Shown: piece after piece, positions 25,392-32,897 of the stretch | Layout: every line of letters starts with the position of its first letter | Numbering within the stretch: position 1 is the first letter of the stretch | NCBI RefSeq assembly: GCF_051811025.1 | Contig: NZ_JBPWQE010000001.1 | Coordinates: 2,108,001 to 2,172,000 of the forward strand | Source of the DNA: Tardiphaga sp051811025 | GTDB taxonomy: Bacteria; Pseudomonadota; Alphaproteobacteria; Rhizobiales; Xanthobacteraceae | Direction: 5' to 3' | Length of the DNA stretch: 64,000 bases | Translations under genes and position numbers: made by a program | The notes under the pieces: model-generated | What the model was told of the DNA's origin: nothing | Databases searched by the model: none | Seen by the model: only the letters and a program-made list of their open reading frames with translations

Positions 25392-28136
25392 CTAGCCAGC
25401 GCTCTTCTTCGCGACCGTTTTCGCGGCCTTCTTCTTGGCAGGCGATGTCTTCGCCTTCACCGGCGCGCGCGCCTTGCTGGCGGCAGCCGTTTCAGCCTTT
25501 GGCTTTGCCGCGGCTTTCTTCGCAACAGCCTTCTTGGCCGCCGGCTTCTTCTCGGCTGCGTCGGCCTTCTTGGCGACAGCCTTCTTCGCCGGTGCTTTCT
25601 TGGCGCCGCGCTTCGGCTTGATGCCACCCTTGGCCACGCGCTCGTCGATCAGTGCGATGGCTTCGGCGAGCGTGATGGTCTCCTGCGTCTTGTCGCTCGG
25701 GATCGTCGCATTGACGCCGCCAGCGGTGACATAGGCGCCGTAACGCCCGCCCTTCACGGCGACGCCGCCGAGGGTCGGATGGTCGCCGAGCGGCTTGCCG
25801 GGATCGGCGCCGAAGCGACGGCCTGATGGTCCCTTGGCGATCTTCTCGGCAATCAGCGTCACCGCGCGGTTGAGGCCGATGTCGAACACCTCGTCGCCGG
25901 CCTCGAGGCTGGCATAGGTCTTCTCATGCTTCACGAACGGTCCGAAGCGGCCGAGGCCGGCCGTGATCGGCTCGCCGGTTTCTGGGTGCTTGCCGATCTC
26001 GCGTGGCAGCGACAGCAGCTTGAGCGCCATATCGAGTTCGACATCGCTGGGCGATGTGTTCTTCGGAATGCCGGCACGCTTCGGCTTCTCGCCTTCCTCG
26101 TAGTCCTTGGCATCGCCGAGCTGGATGTAGGGCCCGAAACGTCCGGCCTTCACCGCGACTTCGAGACCCGACACCGGATCGGGGCCGAGCACGCGGTCAG
26201 CATTCGCACCGGAGTCCGCAGCGAGCGGACGCGTGTAGCGGCATTCTGGATAGTTGGTGCAGCCGACGAAGGCGCCGAACTTTCCGGCCTTGAGATTGAG
26301 GCGGCCGGTGCCGCAGGTCGGGCACTGGCGCGGGTCGCCGCCATCTTCGCGCGGCGCGTAGATGTGTGGGCCAAGCATCTCGTCAAGCGCATCGAGCACC
26401 TGCGCCACGCGCAGATCCTTGATCTCGTTCACTGCGCCGATGAAGTCGACCCAGAAGTCCTTCAGCACCTGCTGCCAGGAAATCTCGTTATTCGAGATCC
26501 TGTCGAGGTTCTCTTCGAGCGCAGCCGTGAAGTCGTACTCGACGTATTTGGCGAAGAAGTTCTCGAGGAACGCGACGACGACGCGGCCCTTGTCCTCGCC
26601 ATAGAGGCGCTTCTTCTCGAGGCGCACATAGCCGCGAGCCTTCAGCACATCCAGGATCGACGCATAGGTCGAGGGACGGCCGATGCCGAGCTCTTCCATG
26701 CGCTTCACCAGTGACGCTTCCGAGAAGCGCGGCGGCGGTTCGGTGAAGTGCTGGGTGACGGCGAGGTTCTCTTTCTTTAGCGCTTCGCCTTCGCTCATGG
26801 CGGGCAGGCGGCGTGAATCCTCGTCGTCGGCGTCGTCGTCCTTGCCTTCCTGATAGACCGCTAGGAAGCCGTCGAACTTCACCACCTGGCCGGTGGCGCG
26901 TAGCTCCAGCACGCGCGCGCCAGCCCTGGCCGTGATGTCCACCGTGGTGCGCTCCATCTCGGCGGACTCCATCTGGCTCGCAACAGTGCGCATCCAGACG
27001 AGTTCATAGAGACGATACTGATCGCTATCGAGCCGGGCCTTCAGGCTGGCCGGGCGACGCGCCATATCAGTCGGGCGGATCGCTTCATGCGCTTCCTGCG
27101 CATTCTTCGCCTTGCTCGTATACTGGCGCGGGGCATCCGGCACATATTGCTTGCCGTAATCCTCGCCGATGACCGAGCGGGCCTGCGTGATCGCCGACGG
27201 ATCGATCGTCACGCCGTCGGTTCGCATATAGGTGATGAGACCGGTGGTCTCGCCGCCGATGTCGATGCCTTCATACAGCCGCTGCGCAATGCGCATGGTG
27301 TGCGCAGGCGCAAAACCGAGCTTGCGGCTGGCTTCCTGCTGCAGCGTCGAGGTGGTGAAGGGCGCCTGCGGATTGCGGCGCGCGGGCTTGGCATCGACGG
27401 TGGAGACCGTAAAGTTGGCGGCTTCGATGGCCTTCTTGAAATCTTCGGCTTCGGCACCGGTGCCGATATCCAGACGCTGGATTTTCTTGCCATCGGCGCC
27501 GACGAGGCGCGCGTCAAAGCTTTCACCGCGTGGCGTCGCCAGTGTGGTCACCAGCGACCAGTATTCGCGCGGGATGAACTTCTCGATTTCCTGCTCGCGA
27601 TCGCAGACGAGGCGCAGCGCCACCGACTGCACGCGGCCGGCGGATCGCGCGCCGGGCAGCTTGCGCCACAGCACAGGAGAGAGCGTAAAGCCCACCAGAT
27701 AATCGAGTGCACGGCGCGCCATATAGGCGTCGACCAGCGCACCGTCGATCTCGCGCGGGTTCTTCATCGCATCGGTCACGGCCTGCTTGGTGATCGCGTT
27801 GAACACCACGCGCTCGATCTTTTGATCCTTGAGCGCACGCTTCTGCTTGAGAACTTCGAGCACGTGCCACGAAATCGCTTCGCCTTCGCGATCAGGGTCG
27901 GTCGCCAGAATGAGCTTGTCGGCGCCTTTGACGGCCTTGGCGATGTCGTTCAGTCGGCTGGCGGCCTTGGGGTCGATCTCCCAGATCATCTGGAAATTGG
28001 CGTCGGGATCGACCGATCCGTTCTTGGCGGGAAGGTCGCGGACATGGCCGAACGACGCCAGGACCTCATAGTCCTTGCCCAGATACTTGTTGATCGTCTT
28101 GGCCTTTGAAGGCGACTCGACAATGACGAGATTCAT
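25392..28136 (-). CDS. topA: DNA topoisomerase I
   Basis: A 914-residue type IA topoisomerase that relaxes negative supercoils. It begins MNLVIVESPSKAKTINKYLG (Toprim), has DPDREGEAISWH, and the catalytic Tyr is Y303 in ITYMRTDGV. One four-cysteine zinc ribbon is present (CPTCGTGRL...GCTNYPEC), followed by three cysteine-free copies of the C-terminal repeat with FGPYIQLG, FGPFVKHE and YGAYVTAGG. The last about 75 residues are almost all Lys, Ala and Pro, a histone-H1-like tail. The ATG at 28136 is the family start. About 230 bases upstream are without a gene. Confidence 0.96.
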   Translation of the reverse strand: MNLVIVESPSKAKTINKYLGKDYEVLASFGHVRDLPAKNGSVDPDANFQMIWEIDPKAASRLNDIAKAVKGADKLILATDPDREGEAISWHVLEVLKQKRALKDQKIERVVFNAITKQAVTDAMKNPREIDGALVDAYMARRALDYLVGFTLSPVLWRKLPGARSAGRVQSVALRLVCDREQEIEKFIPREYWSLVTTLATPRGESFDARLVGADGKKIQRLDIGTGAEAEDFKKAIEAANFTVSTVDAKPARRNPQAPFTTSTLQQEASRKLGFAPAHTMRIAQRLYEGIDIGGETTGLITYMRTDGVTIDPSAITQARSVIGEDYGKQYVPDAPRQYTSKAKNAQEAHEAIRPTDMARRPASLKARLDSDQYRLYELVWMRTVASQMESAEMERTTVDITARAGARVLELRATGQVVKFDGFLAVYQEGKDDDADDEDSRRLPAMSEGEALKKENLAVTQHFTEPPPRFSEASLVKRMEELGIGRPSTYASILDVLKARGYVRLEKKRLYGEDKGRVVVAFLENFFAKYVEYDFTAALEENLDRISNNEISWQQVLKDFWVDFIGAVNEIKDLRVAQVLDALDEMLGPHIYAPREDGGDPRQCPTCGTGRLNLKAGKFGAFVGCTNYPECRYTRPLAADSGANADRVLGPDPVSGLEVAVKAGRFGPYIQLGDAKDYEEGEKPKRAGIPKNTSPSDVELDMALKLLSLPREIGKHPETGEPITAGLGRFGPFVKHEKTYASLEAGDEVFDIGLNRAVTLIAEKIAKGPSGRRFGADPGKPLGDHPTLGGVAVKGGRYGAYVTAGGVNATIPSDKTQETITLAEAIALIDERVAKGGIKPKRGAKKAPAKKAVAKKADAAEKKPAAKKAVAKKAAAKPKAETAAASKARAPVKAKTSPAKKKAAKTVAKKSAG

Positions 28137-28368
28137 GTGATTCCAATAACTTAAAGGGGGAATCCGGCTTGGGTCTGCGAGAGTCGCGCCAGCCGTTTCG
28201 CGGCGAACATGGGTGCGAAGGGGTCCCGTGTCAAATCGTGAGTTGTTGATGGCTGCGGGTGCGGGTTCCTGATTAATTACCAAGGGTTGTGAAATGCAAC
28301 TTTTAAGGGTAAGATTTGATGCTTCGTTGGTGCTGACGTCGCCCGGAATGTCCGGCCAGGGAATACCC

Positions 28369-28575
28369 ATGACACTGCCAATTCCGGATGACCCTGCGCA
28401 GGGCGATGGCGGGCCGGAGGAGGCGGCACTTTATATAAAGGGTGCGGTTCGGGATCTGTCGCGGATGGCGCGCCAGCATCGCCACGACATGCTCGCTTAC
28501 CTCCTCGACATGGCGCATCTGGAGACCGAGGAGATCCTGCGGCTGCGGGGCTTACGCAAGCCGTCAGGCTGTTGA
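28369..28575 (+). CDS. Small hypothetical protein
   Basis: A 68-residue acidic-then-basic helical protein starting MTLPIPDDPAQGDGG, followed by AALYIKGAVRDLSRMARQHRHD and MLAYLLDMAHLETEEILRLRG. There is no export signal. I recall similar short proteins near topA in this group but no assigned function. An earlier ATG at 28348 is possible. Its end overlaps the convergent HxlR gene by 12 bases. Confidence 0.65.
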   Translation: MTLPIPDDPAQGDGGPEEAALYIKGAVRDLSRMARQHRHDMLAYLLDMAHLETEEILRLRGLRKPSGC

Positions 28576-29013
28576 GGGCACGATCGTCGTGTCGCTATAG
28601 CCGAGCAGCCTGCCGTCGGCCGCATGGAGCTCCAACTTCTTGATTTGCTTGCCGTTCTTGCGATCGACCATGATGGTTGTCGGTTCGCCCGGCTTGAACG
28701 CATAGTCCTCGCCCCATTGGCGTAGCGCCACCATGATCGGGAACACGGCGCGGCCTTTCTCGGTCAGCACGTAGTCCTGATAGGCGCTGCCGTCGGCTGC
28801 CGGCTCCAGTTTCAGGATGCCGTCCTCCACCAAGGTTTTCAGTCTGATGGCGAGGATGTTCTTCGCCAGTCCGAGACTCTTCTGGAATTCGCCAAAGCGG
28901 CGCGCGCCCAGCATGGCGTCACGGATGATCATCATCGTCCAGCAGTCCCCGATCAGCTCCATGGATCGGGCCACGGGACAGGTGGAGTCCTTTAGACTGG
29001 TGCGTTTGGCCAT
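28564..29013 (-). CDS. HxlR family transcriptional regulator
   Basis: A 149-residue winged-helix regulator. It has the family core CPVARSMELIGDCWTMMIIR, RFGEFQKSLGLAKNILAIRLKTLVEDGIL and YVLTEKGRAVFPIMVALRQWG. C12, just before the first helix, sits at the place of the redox- or electrophile-sensing Cys of several HxlR proteins (YodB, HypR). The C-terminal 40 residues extend beyond the minimal domain. It is divergent from the SDR at 29139; two matching dyads lie between them and probably form its operator. Confidence 0.92.
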   Translation of the reverse strand: MAKRTSLKDSTCPVARSMELIGDCWTMMIIRDAMLGARRFGEFQKSLGLAKNILAIRLKTLVEDGILKLEPAADGSAYQDYVLTEKGRAVFPIMVALRQWGEDYAFKPGEPTTIMVDRKNGKQIKKLELHAADGRLLGYSDTTIVPSTA

Positions 29014-29059
29014 GCGACTTTCCAGCGGCGAAAAAGAAAATCCGTGATCGACGGACAGG

Positions 29060-29118
29060 GTGGTTGCATTATGAAACCATCCGCTCTAAATGGCAATCTG
29101 GTTTTAAAAAGCAACCAC
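29060..29118. promoter_or_regulatory. Twin GGTT-N9-AACC operators between HxlR and SDR
   Basis: Two 20-base arms, GTGGTTGCATTATGAAACCA (29060-29079) and the reverse complement of 29099-29118, agree at 16 of 20 positions. Each arm also contains its own dyad GGTT-N9-AACC (29062-29078 and 29100-29116). Centre-to-centre distance is 38 bases. They lie 46 bases upstream of HxlR and end 20 bases before the SDR start. Confidence 0.7.
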
Positions 29119-29138
29119 TTGATCATCAGGAGATCATC

Positions 29139-29912
29139 ATGCGTTTAGCGAACAAGACGGCGCTCATCACAGGCGGCAATAGCGGTATTGGCCTAACCAC
29201 GGCAAAGCTCTTCGTGGCGGAGGGTGCCAAGGTGGCCATTACGGGCCGCGACAAGGCCAAGCTGGACGCGGTAGTGGCCGAACTCGGCCCGAATGCGATC
29301 GGCATCGTCGCTGATGCGACTGACATCGCTGCCACCGAGAATGCCGTGGCCAAAGCTGTCGAGAAATTCGGCAAGCTCGACATCGTGTTCGCGAATGCAG
29401 GGATCAGCGCACACACGCCGGTGGGCGGCACCGCGCTCGATGTTTTCGAGTCCGTGCTGAAGACCAACATCACCGCCGTGTTCTTCACCGTGCAGGCGGC
29501 TTCAGCCCATCTCAATGACGGCGCGTCGATCATTCTCAACGGCTCGGTGATCTCCGTGCTCGGCAATCCCGGTTACGCCGCCTATGCCGCCAGCAAGGCC
29601 GGCGTGCGCGCGATGGCGCGCGTGATGGCGTCCGAACTCTCACCACGCAGCATCCGCGTCAATGTCGTCTCGCCCGGCGCCACCGCGACACCGATCTGGG
29701 ATCGCGTTGCGCCGGCCGGCGATGCATTTGACGCGTTCGAGAAGCGCCTGTCGCAAACCATTCCGCTAGGTCGTTTCGGCAAGCCGGAGGAAGTTGCGAA
29801 GACGGTGCTGTTCCTGGCATCCGACGATTCATCGAACGTGCAGGGTGCGGAGATCTTCGTCGATGGCGGTGCGACGGCATCGCCGGCTGGTGCACCGGCG
29901 TATCGTAGCTGA
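29139..29912 (+). CDS. SDR family oxidoreductase
   Basis: A 257-residue classical SDR with TGGNSGIG at the nucleotide site, FANAGIS, catalytic YAASKAG, SPGATATPIWDRV and FLASDDSSNVQGAEIFVDGG. TGRD after beta-2 suggests NADP(H) preference. It starts at the ATG at 29139, preceded by ATCAGGAGATCATC, a strong ribosome site. It is divergent from HxlR, with the twin operators in its promoter, and is most likely induced by the compound that HxlR senses. It closely resembles the SDR at 20616-21353 along its whole length. Confidence 0.92.
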   Translation: MRLANKTALITGGNSGIGLTTAKLFVAEGAKVAITGRDKAKLDAVVAELGPNAIGIVADATDIAATENAVAKAVEKFGKLDIVFANAGISAHTPVGGTALDVFESVLKTNITAVFFTVQAASAHLNDGASIILNGSVISVLGNPGYAAYAASKAGVRAMARVMASELSPRSIRVNVVSPGATATPIWDRVAPAGDAFDAFEKRLSQTIPLGRFGKPEEVAKTVLFLASDDSSNVQGAEIFVDGGATASPAGAPAYRS

Positions 29913-29929
29913 ATGATCGCAACGCGTAT

Positions 29930-30083
29930 CGTCATCCCGGGGCAGGCCGAACGCTTAGCGGACGGCATGAACCCGGGATCTCGATATGTGAATCTCATTT
30001 CGAGGTCCCCCGCCGCTCCAATTGGAGTGGCTGAGGTTCGCGCATTCAGCTGCGCTGAAAACGCGCCCCGGAACGACGCGTAT
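29930..30083. repeat. Intergenic palindromic repeat (CGTCATCCCGGGGC type)
   Basis: The left arm TCGTCATCCCGGGGC and right arm GCGCCCCGGAACGACGCG are inverted, with further inverted pieces inside (CCGGGATCTCG...CGAGGTCCCC; TCCAATTGGA). It is the same family as 19454-19566. It lies between the convergent SDR and azoR genes. Confidence 0.75.
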
Positions 30084-30086
30084 TAG

Positions 30087-30695
30087 TTAAGCCGCGTGTA
30101 GATCCGTCGCTGCCTGCAAGGCACCGGCAACGGCTTTCTCGCGTAGCTCCGGCCCCATCATGATGCCGTCGGCGGCGATGAATTCAAGATTGGTGACGCC
30201 GATGAAGCCGAACACCCAGCGCAGATAGGTTTCGAGATGTTCGCCGGCAGCCGTCGGCATGTCCGCGCCGTAGAAGCCGCCGCGTGAAATGGCAACGATG
30301 ACGCGCTTGCCGCCCGCAAGGCCTTCGGGTCCCTTGTCGCCGTATTTGAATGTCTTGCCGGCGACCAGGATGCGATCAATCCACGCCTTGAGCTGGCTCG
30401 GAATGGTGAAGTTGTACATCGGTGCGCCGATCACCACGACATCGGCAGCAAGAAACTCTTCAAGCACGGCATTACCGGCGGCGAGATCGGGCTGAAGTGC
30501 GGCGTCGGGCGCTGCGCCCTGCGCGACGGCGAGATGGGAGCCGGACAGATGCGCCAGTGGCGTGGTGGTGAGATCGCGATAGGTGGTTTCAAGGCCGGGA
30601 TTGGCCTTCGCGAGTCGGTCGACGACGGCGGCGGATACCTGCCGGCTGACGGAGTGGGGGCCGAGCACGCTGGAATCGATATGGAGCAGTTTCAT
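30087..30695 (-). CDS. azoR: FMN-dependent NADH-azoreductase
   Basis: A 202-residue flavodoxin-like quinone/azo reductase. It opens MKLLHIDSSVLGPHSVSRQVS, the phosphate-binding start of AzoR, and has PMYNFTIPSQLKAWIDRI, the FMN site, and the GGFYGADMP loop. These enzymes reduce quinones by two electrons as well as azo dyes. The ATG at 30695 starts the homology; an ATG at 30704 is possible. It is divergent from an HxlR regulator 76 bases away, the same pairing as the azoreductase/YodB unit of Bacillus. Confidence 0.94.
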   Translation of the reverse strand: MKLLHIDSSVLGPHSVSRQVSAAVVDRLAKANPGLETTYRDLTTTPLAHLSGSHLAVAQGAAPDAALQPDLAAGNAVLEEFLAADVVVIGAPMYNFTIPSQLKAWIDRILVAGKTFKYGDKGPEGLAGGKRVIVAISRGGFYGADMPTAAGEHLETYLRWVFGFIGVTNLEFIAADGIMMGPELREKAVAGALQAATDLHAA

Positions 30696-30771
30696 CTGGG
30701 TCATCCCTGGTATAGGTTTGTAACTGACGCTAGATGAGTGACTGTCAAAAACTGCGCAAGAAGGCACAATT

Positions 30772-31173
30772 TTGAAACCCGAGCACAAAAAGGTGCCTGC
30801 TTTGCCGGCGATTCCGCATCAGGAGAGCGACTGTCGCGGCGTCGCCTCGGTGCTGGCGCGGGTCGGCGACAAATGGAGCGTGCTGGTGATCATGCTGCTC
30901 GGAGATGGGCCGCGGCGCTTCAACGAGTTGAAGCGGATGGTCGGCGGCATCTCGCAGCGGATGCTGACCCTGACTTTGCGCGGGCTTGAACGCGACGGCT
31001 TGGTCACGCGCACGGTATTTCCGACGGTGCCGCCCCGTGTGGACTATGAACTGACAGAGCTCGGCCGTGGGTTAAGCGATCCCGTCATGAAACTCGGCGC
31101 ATGGGCGCAGCAGCATCTCCCCGATATCGACACGGCGCGGAAAAACTTCGACGGGCGCAATTCGGAGGACTGA
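30772..31173 (+). CDS. HxlR family transcriptional regulator (TTG start)
   Basis: A 133-residue winged-helix regulator: CRGVASVLARVGDKWSVLVI, RRFNELKRMVGGISQRMLTLTLRGLERDGL and the wing TVPPRVDYELTELG. C21 lies at the conserved sensing position seven residues before the first core helix. No ATG or GTG fits; the frame opens with TTG at 30772, so start choice is uncertain. It is divergent from azoR and is its likely repressor. It ends four bases before the convergent dprA stop. Confidence 0.88.
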   Translation: MKPEHKKVPALPAIPHQESDCRGVASVLARVGDKWSVLVIMLLGDGPRRFNELKRMVGGISQRMLTLTLRGLERDGLVTRTVFPTVPPRVDYELTELGRGLSDPVMKLGAWAQQHLPDIDTARKNFDGRNSED

Positions 31174-31177
31174 GTCC

Positions 31178-32296
31178 TCAGATCATCGACACCAGTCCGC
31201 CGCCATGACGCTCCAGCCGTCCGGCAAGCTCGAGCTCCAGCAGCACGATGCGGACGGTGGCGGCCGACGTGCCGGCGAGGCGGATGAGGTCGTCGATGCC
31301 GACCGGGCTTGGACCGAGCAATGCGATCACGCGTGCGCGGTCGCTGCTGTCTGGTTCATCGAATGACGTGACGTCATCAGGTTCACGGCTCGGCAATTCG
31401 ATCGGCCGCTCCATGATCGGCATGACGGCATTGATCACGTCGGAGGCTTCGGTCACCAGCGCAGCGCCTTGCTTGATGAGGTCGTTGGTGCCGGCGGCGC
31501 GGGGATCGAGCGGTGAGCCCGGCACGGCAAACACTTCGCGGCCCTGTTCGGCAGCCATTCGTGCGGTGATCAGCGAACCCGAGCGATGGGCGGCTTCGAT
31601 GACCACGACGCCGAGTGCTGCACCCGAGATCAGACGATTGCGGCGGGGAAAATCGCGGGCGCGCGGGACATGGCCGAGCGGCATCTCCGAAATCGCGCCG
31701 CCGTTGTCCAGCAGGGCGAACAGCAGGTCCTCGTGTTCGGGCGGATAGATTTTGTCATGACCGCCAGCCAGCACCGCGACGGTGCCTGCATTCAGGCTGG
31801 CGCGATGCGCGGCCTGATCGATGCCGCGTGCGAGGCCCGACACGATCACGAAGCCTGCGTCGCCGAGATCGCGCGCCAGTCTCTCCGCGAATTTCAGTCC
31901 CGCGCCGGACGCATTGCGCGAGCCGACGATGGCGATCATCGGCCGCATCAGCGCGTCCACTTTGCCGCGGATGCCAAGCAGCGGCGGTGCATCGTCGATC
32001 CCCGCCAATCGCGGCGGGTAGCCGGGCTCACCGGGCGCGACAAGCGTGGTGCCAATCTTGCGTCCGAGGTCGAGTTCTCGCTGTGCATCGTCGGCGCTGC
32101 AGATCCGGCCGGCGCGGGTCGCACCGCCGCGGCGCGCCAGATCGGGCAGTCGCTCCAGCGCGACGCGTGCGCTGCCGAAATGGTTGATCAGCGATCGAAA
32201 AGTACGAGGCCCCACATTGTCGCTGCGGATCAGCCGCAGCCAGTCGAGCCGCTGGGCGTCCGTGAGCTGTCTGCTGCCCTGTGAGATGCTGTCCAA
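31178..32296 (-). CDS. dprA: DNA processing protein DprA (Smf)
   Basis: A 372-residue protein that in transforming bacteria loads RecA onto incoming single-stranded DNA. Order: N-terminal SAM/helical domain (LDWLRLIRSDNVGPRTFRSLI), Rossmann-like domain (IVGSRNASGAGLKFAERLARDL, VSGLARGIDQAAHRASL, GTVAVLAGGHDKIYPPEH, RNRLISGAALGVVVIEA, SGSLITARMAAEQGREVFAVPG), and a C-terminal DML1/winged-helix domain from about 300. It is full length. It has no neighbour in an obvious competence operon, but plsY and topA, its usual neighbours in this group, are both nearby. Confidence 0.95.
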   Translation of the reverse strand: MDSISQGSRQLTDAQRLDWLRLIRSDNVGPRTFRSLINHFGSARVALERLPDLARRGGATRAGRICSADDAQRELDLGRKIGTTLVAPGEPGYPPRLAGIDDAPPLLGIRGKVDALMRPMIAIVGSRNASGAGLKFAERLARDLGDAGFVIVSGLARGIDQAAHRASLNAGTVAVLAGGHDKIYPPEHEDLLFALLDNGGAISEMPLGHVPRARDFPRRNRLISGAALGVVVIEAAHRSGSLITARMAAEQGREVFAVPGSPLDPRAAGTNDLIKQGAALVTEASDVINAVMPIMERPIELPSREPDDVTSFDEPDSSDRARVIALLGPSPVGIDDLIRLAGTSAATVRIVLLELELAGRLERHGGGLVSMI

Positions 32297-32352
32297 ACCA
32301 TGCTCCCCCGGTGGAGAGCATCTATCAACTTAAGGATGCATTCAATTGACAT

Positions 32353-32369
32353 TCGCACTTAAGGTGCGA
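32353..32369. promoter_or_regulatory. Dyad TCGCAC-N5-GTGCGA downstream of a TTGACA hexamer
   Basis: A perfect six-base inverted repeat directly after TTGACA (32346-32351), in the gap between dprA and the PD-(D/E)XK-like gene. It could be an operator placed in a promoter spacer or a small RNA hairpin. The -10 box is not clear. Confidence 0.35.
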
Positions 32370-32404
32370 GAGTAGGGGTGAGCCCTGATGGCTTGTGTTC
32401 AGTG

Positions 32405-32869
32405 ATGGCAATGCTTTGGGACGTGAACAACTTCCAGCGGATCGGCGCATCGAGCAACGCCGCCGTTGGGCGTGAGTTCGAGGAAGCGGCGCAGATCTTC
32501 TTTCATTCCGAGGGCGTGCAGCTTGCGCGCAATTTCGTCGTACCCGTCGGCCACCGGCTGCAGAAGAACAAGCGCTTTGACCTTGGCAGCGCCAGCCCGC
32601 GCATCCTGGTCGAATGCAAGTCCTACACCTGGACAGTGTCCGGCAATCGGCCGAGCGCCAAGATCCGCGGCATGAACGAAGCCATGCTACTGTTCGGTGC
32701 GGCGCCGCGCGACTATCGGAAGATTCTGTTCGTACTCAAACATCTTCACCCGCATTCGAAGGTGAGTCTGATCTCGCACTATATCAAGAACAACGGCCAC
32801 CTGATCAGCCGCGGCGTCGAGATCTGGGAATTCGATCTCGACGCGAAGCAGGGCGCGCGGGTGTTTTAA
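32405..32869 (+). CDS. Predicted PD-(D/E)XK (restriction-endonuclease-fold) protein
   Basis: About 154 residues from the ATG at 32405; a GTG at 32378 behind AGAGTAGGG would add nine. I know no named family. The residue pattern is that of a PD-(D/E)XK nuclease core: E25 and E27 in VGREFEEAAQ, D59 in RFDLGS, then the strand ILVECKSYTW with E70-x-K72. A following helix (GMNEAMLLFG) and strands (ILFVLKHL, VEIWEFDL) complete the fold. NERD-type domains look similar. It is read away from dprA with about 100 bases between. A nuclease acting on DNA next to the single-strand DNA handler DprA is suggestive only. Confidence 0.6.
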   Translation: MAMLWDVNNFQRIGASSNAAVGREFEEAAQIFFHSEGVQLARNFVVPVGHRLQKNKRFDLGSASPRILVECKSYTWTVSGNRPSAKIRGMNEAMLLFGAAPRDYRKILFVLKHLHPHSKVSLISHYIKNNGHLISRGVEIWEFDLDAKQGARVF

Positions 32870-32897
32870 ACTGACACCGACGCCGGGTTGGTCGCGG

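Noticed and set aside
30696..30771. Operator dyad between azoR and HxlR
   Set aside because: Only a loose similarity between GTAACTGAC and GTGACTGTC was found; not strong enough to report as a site.
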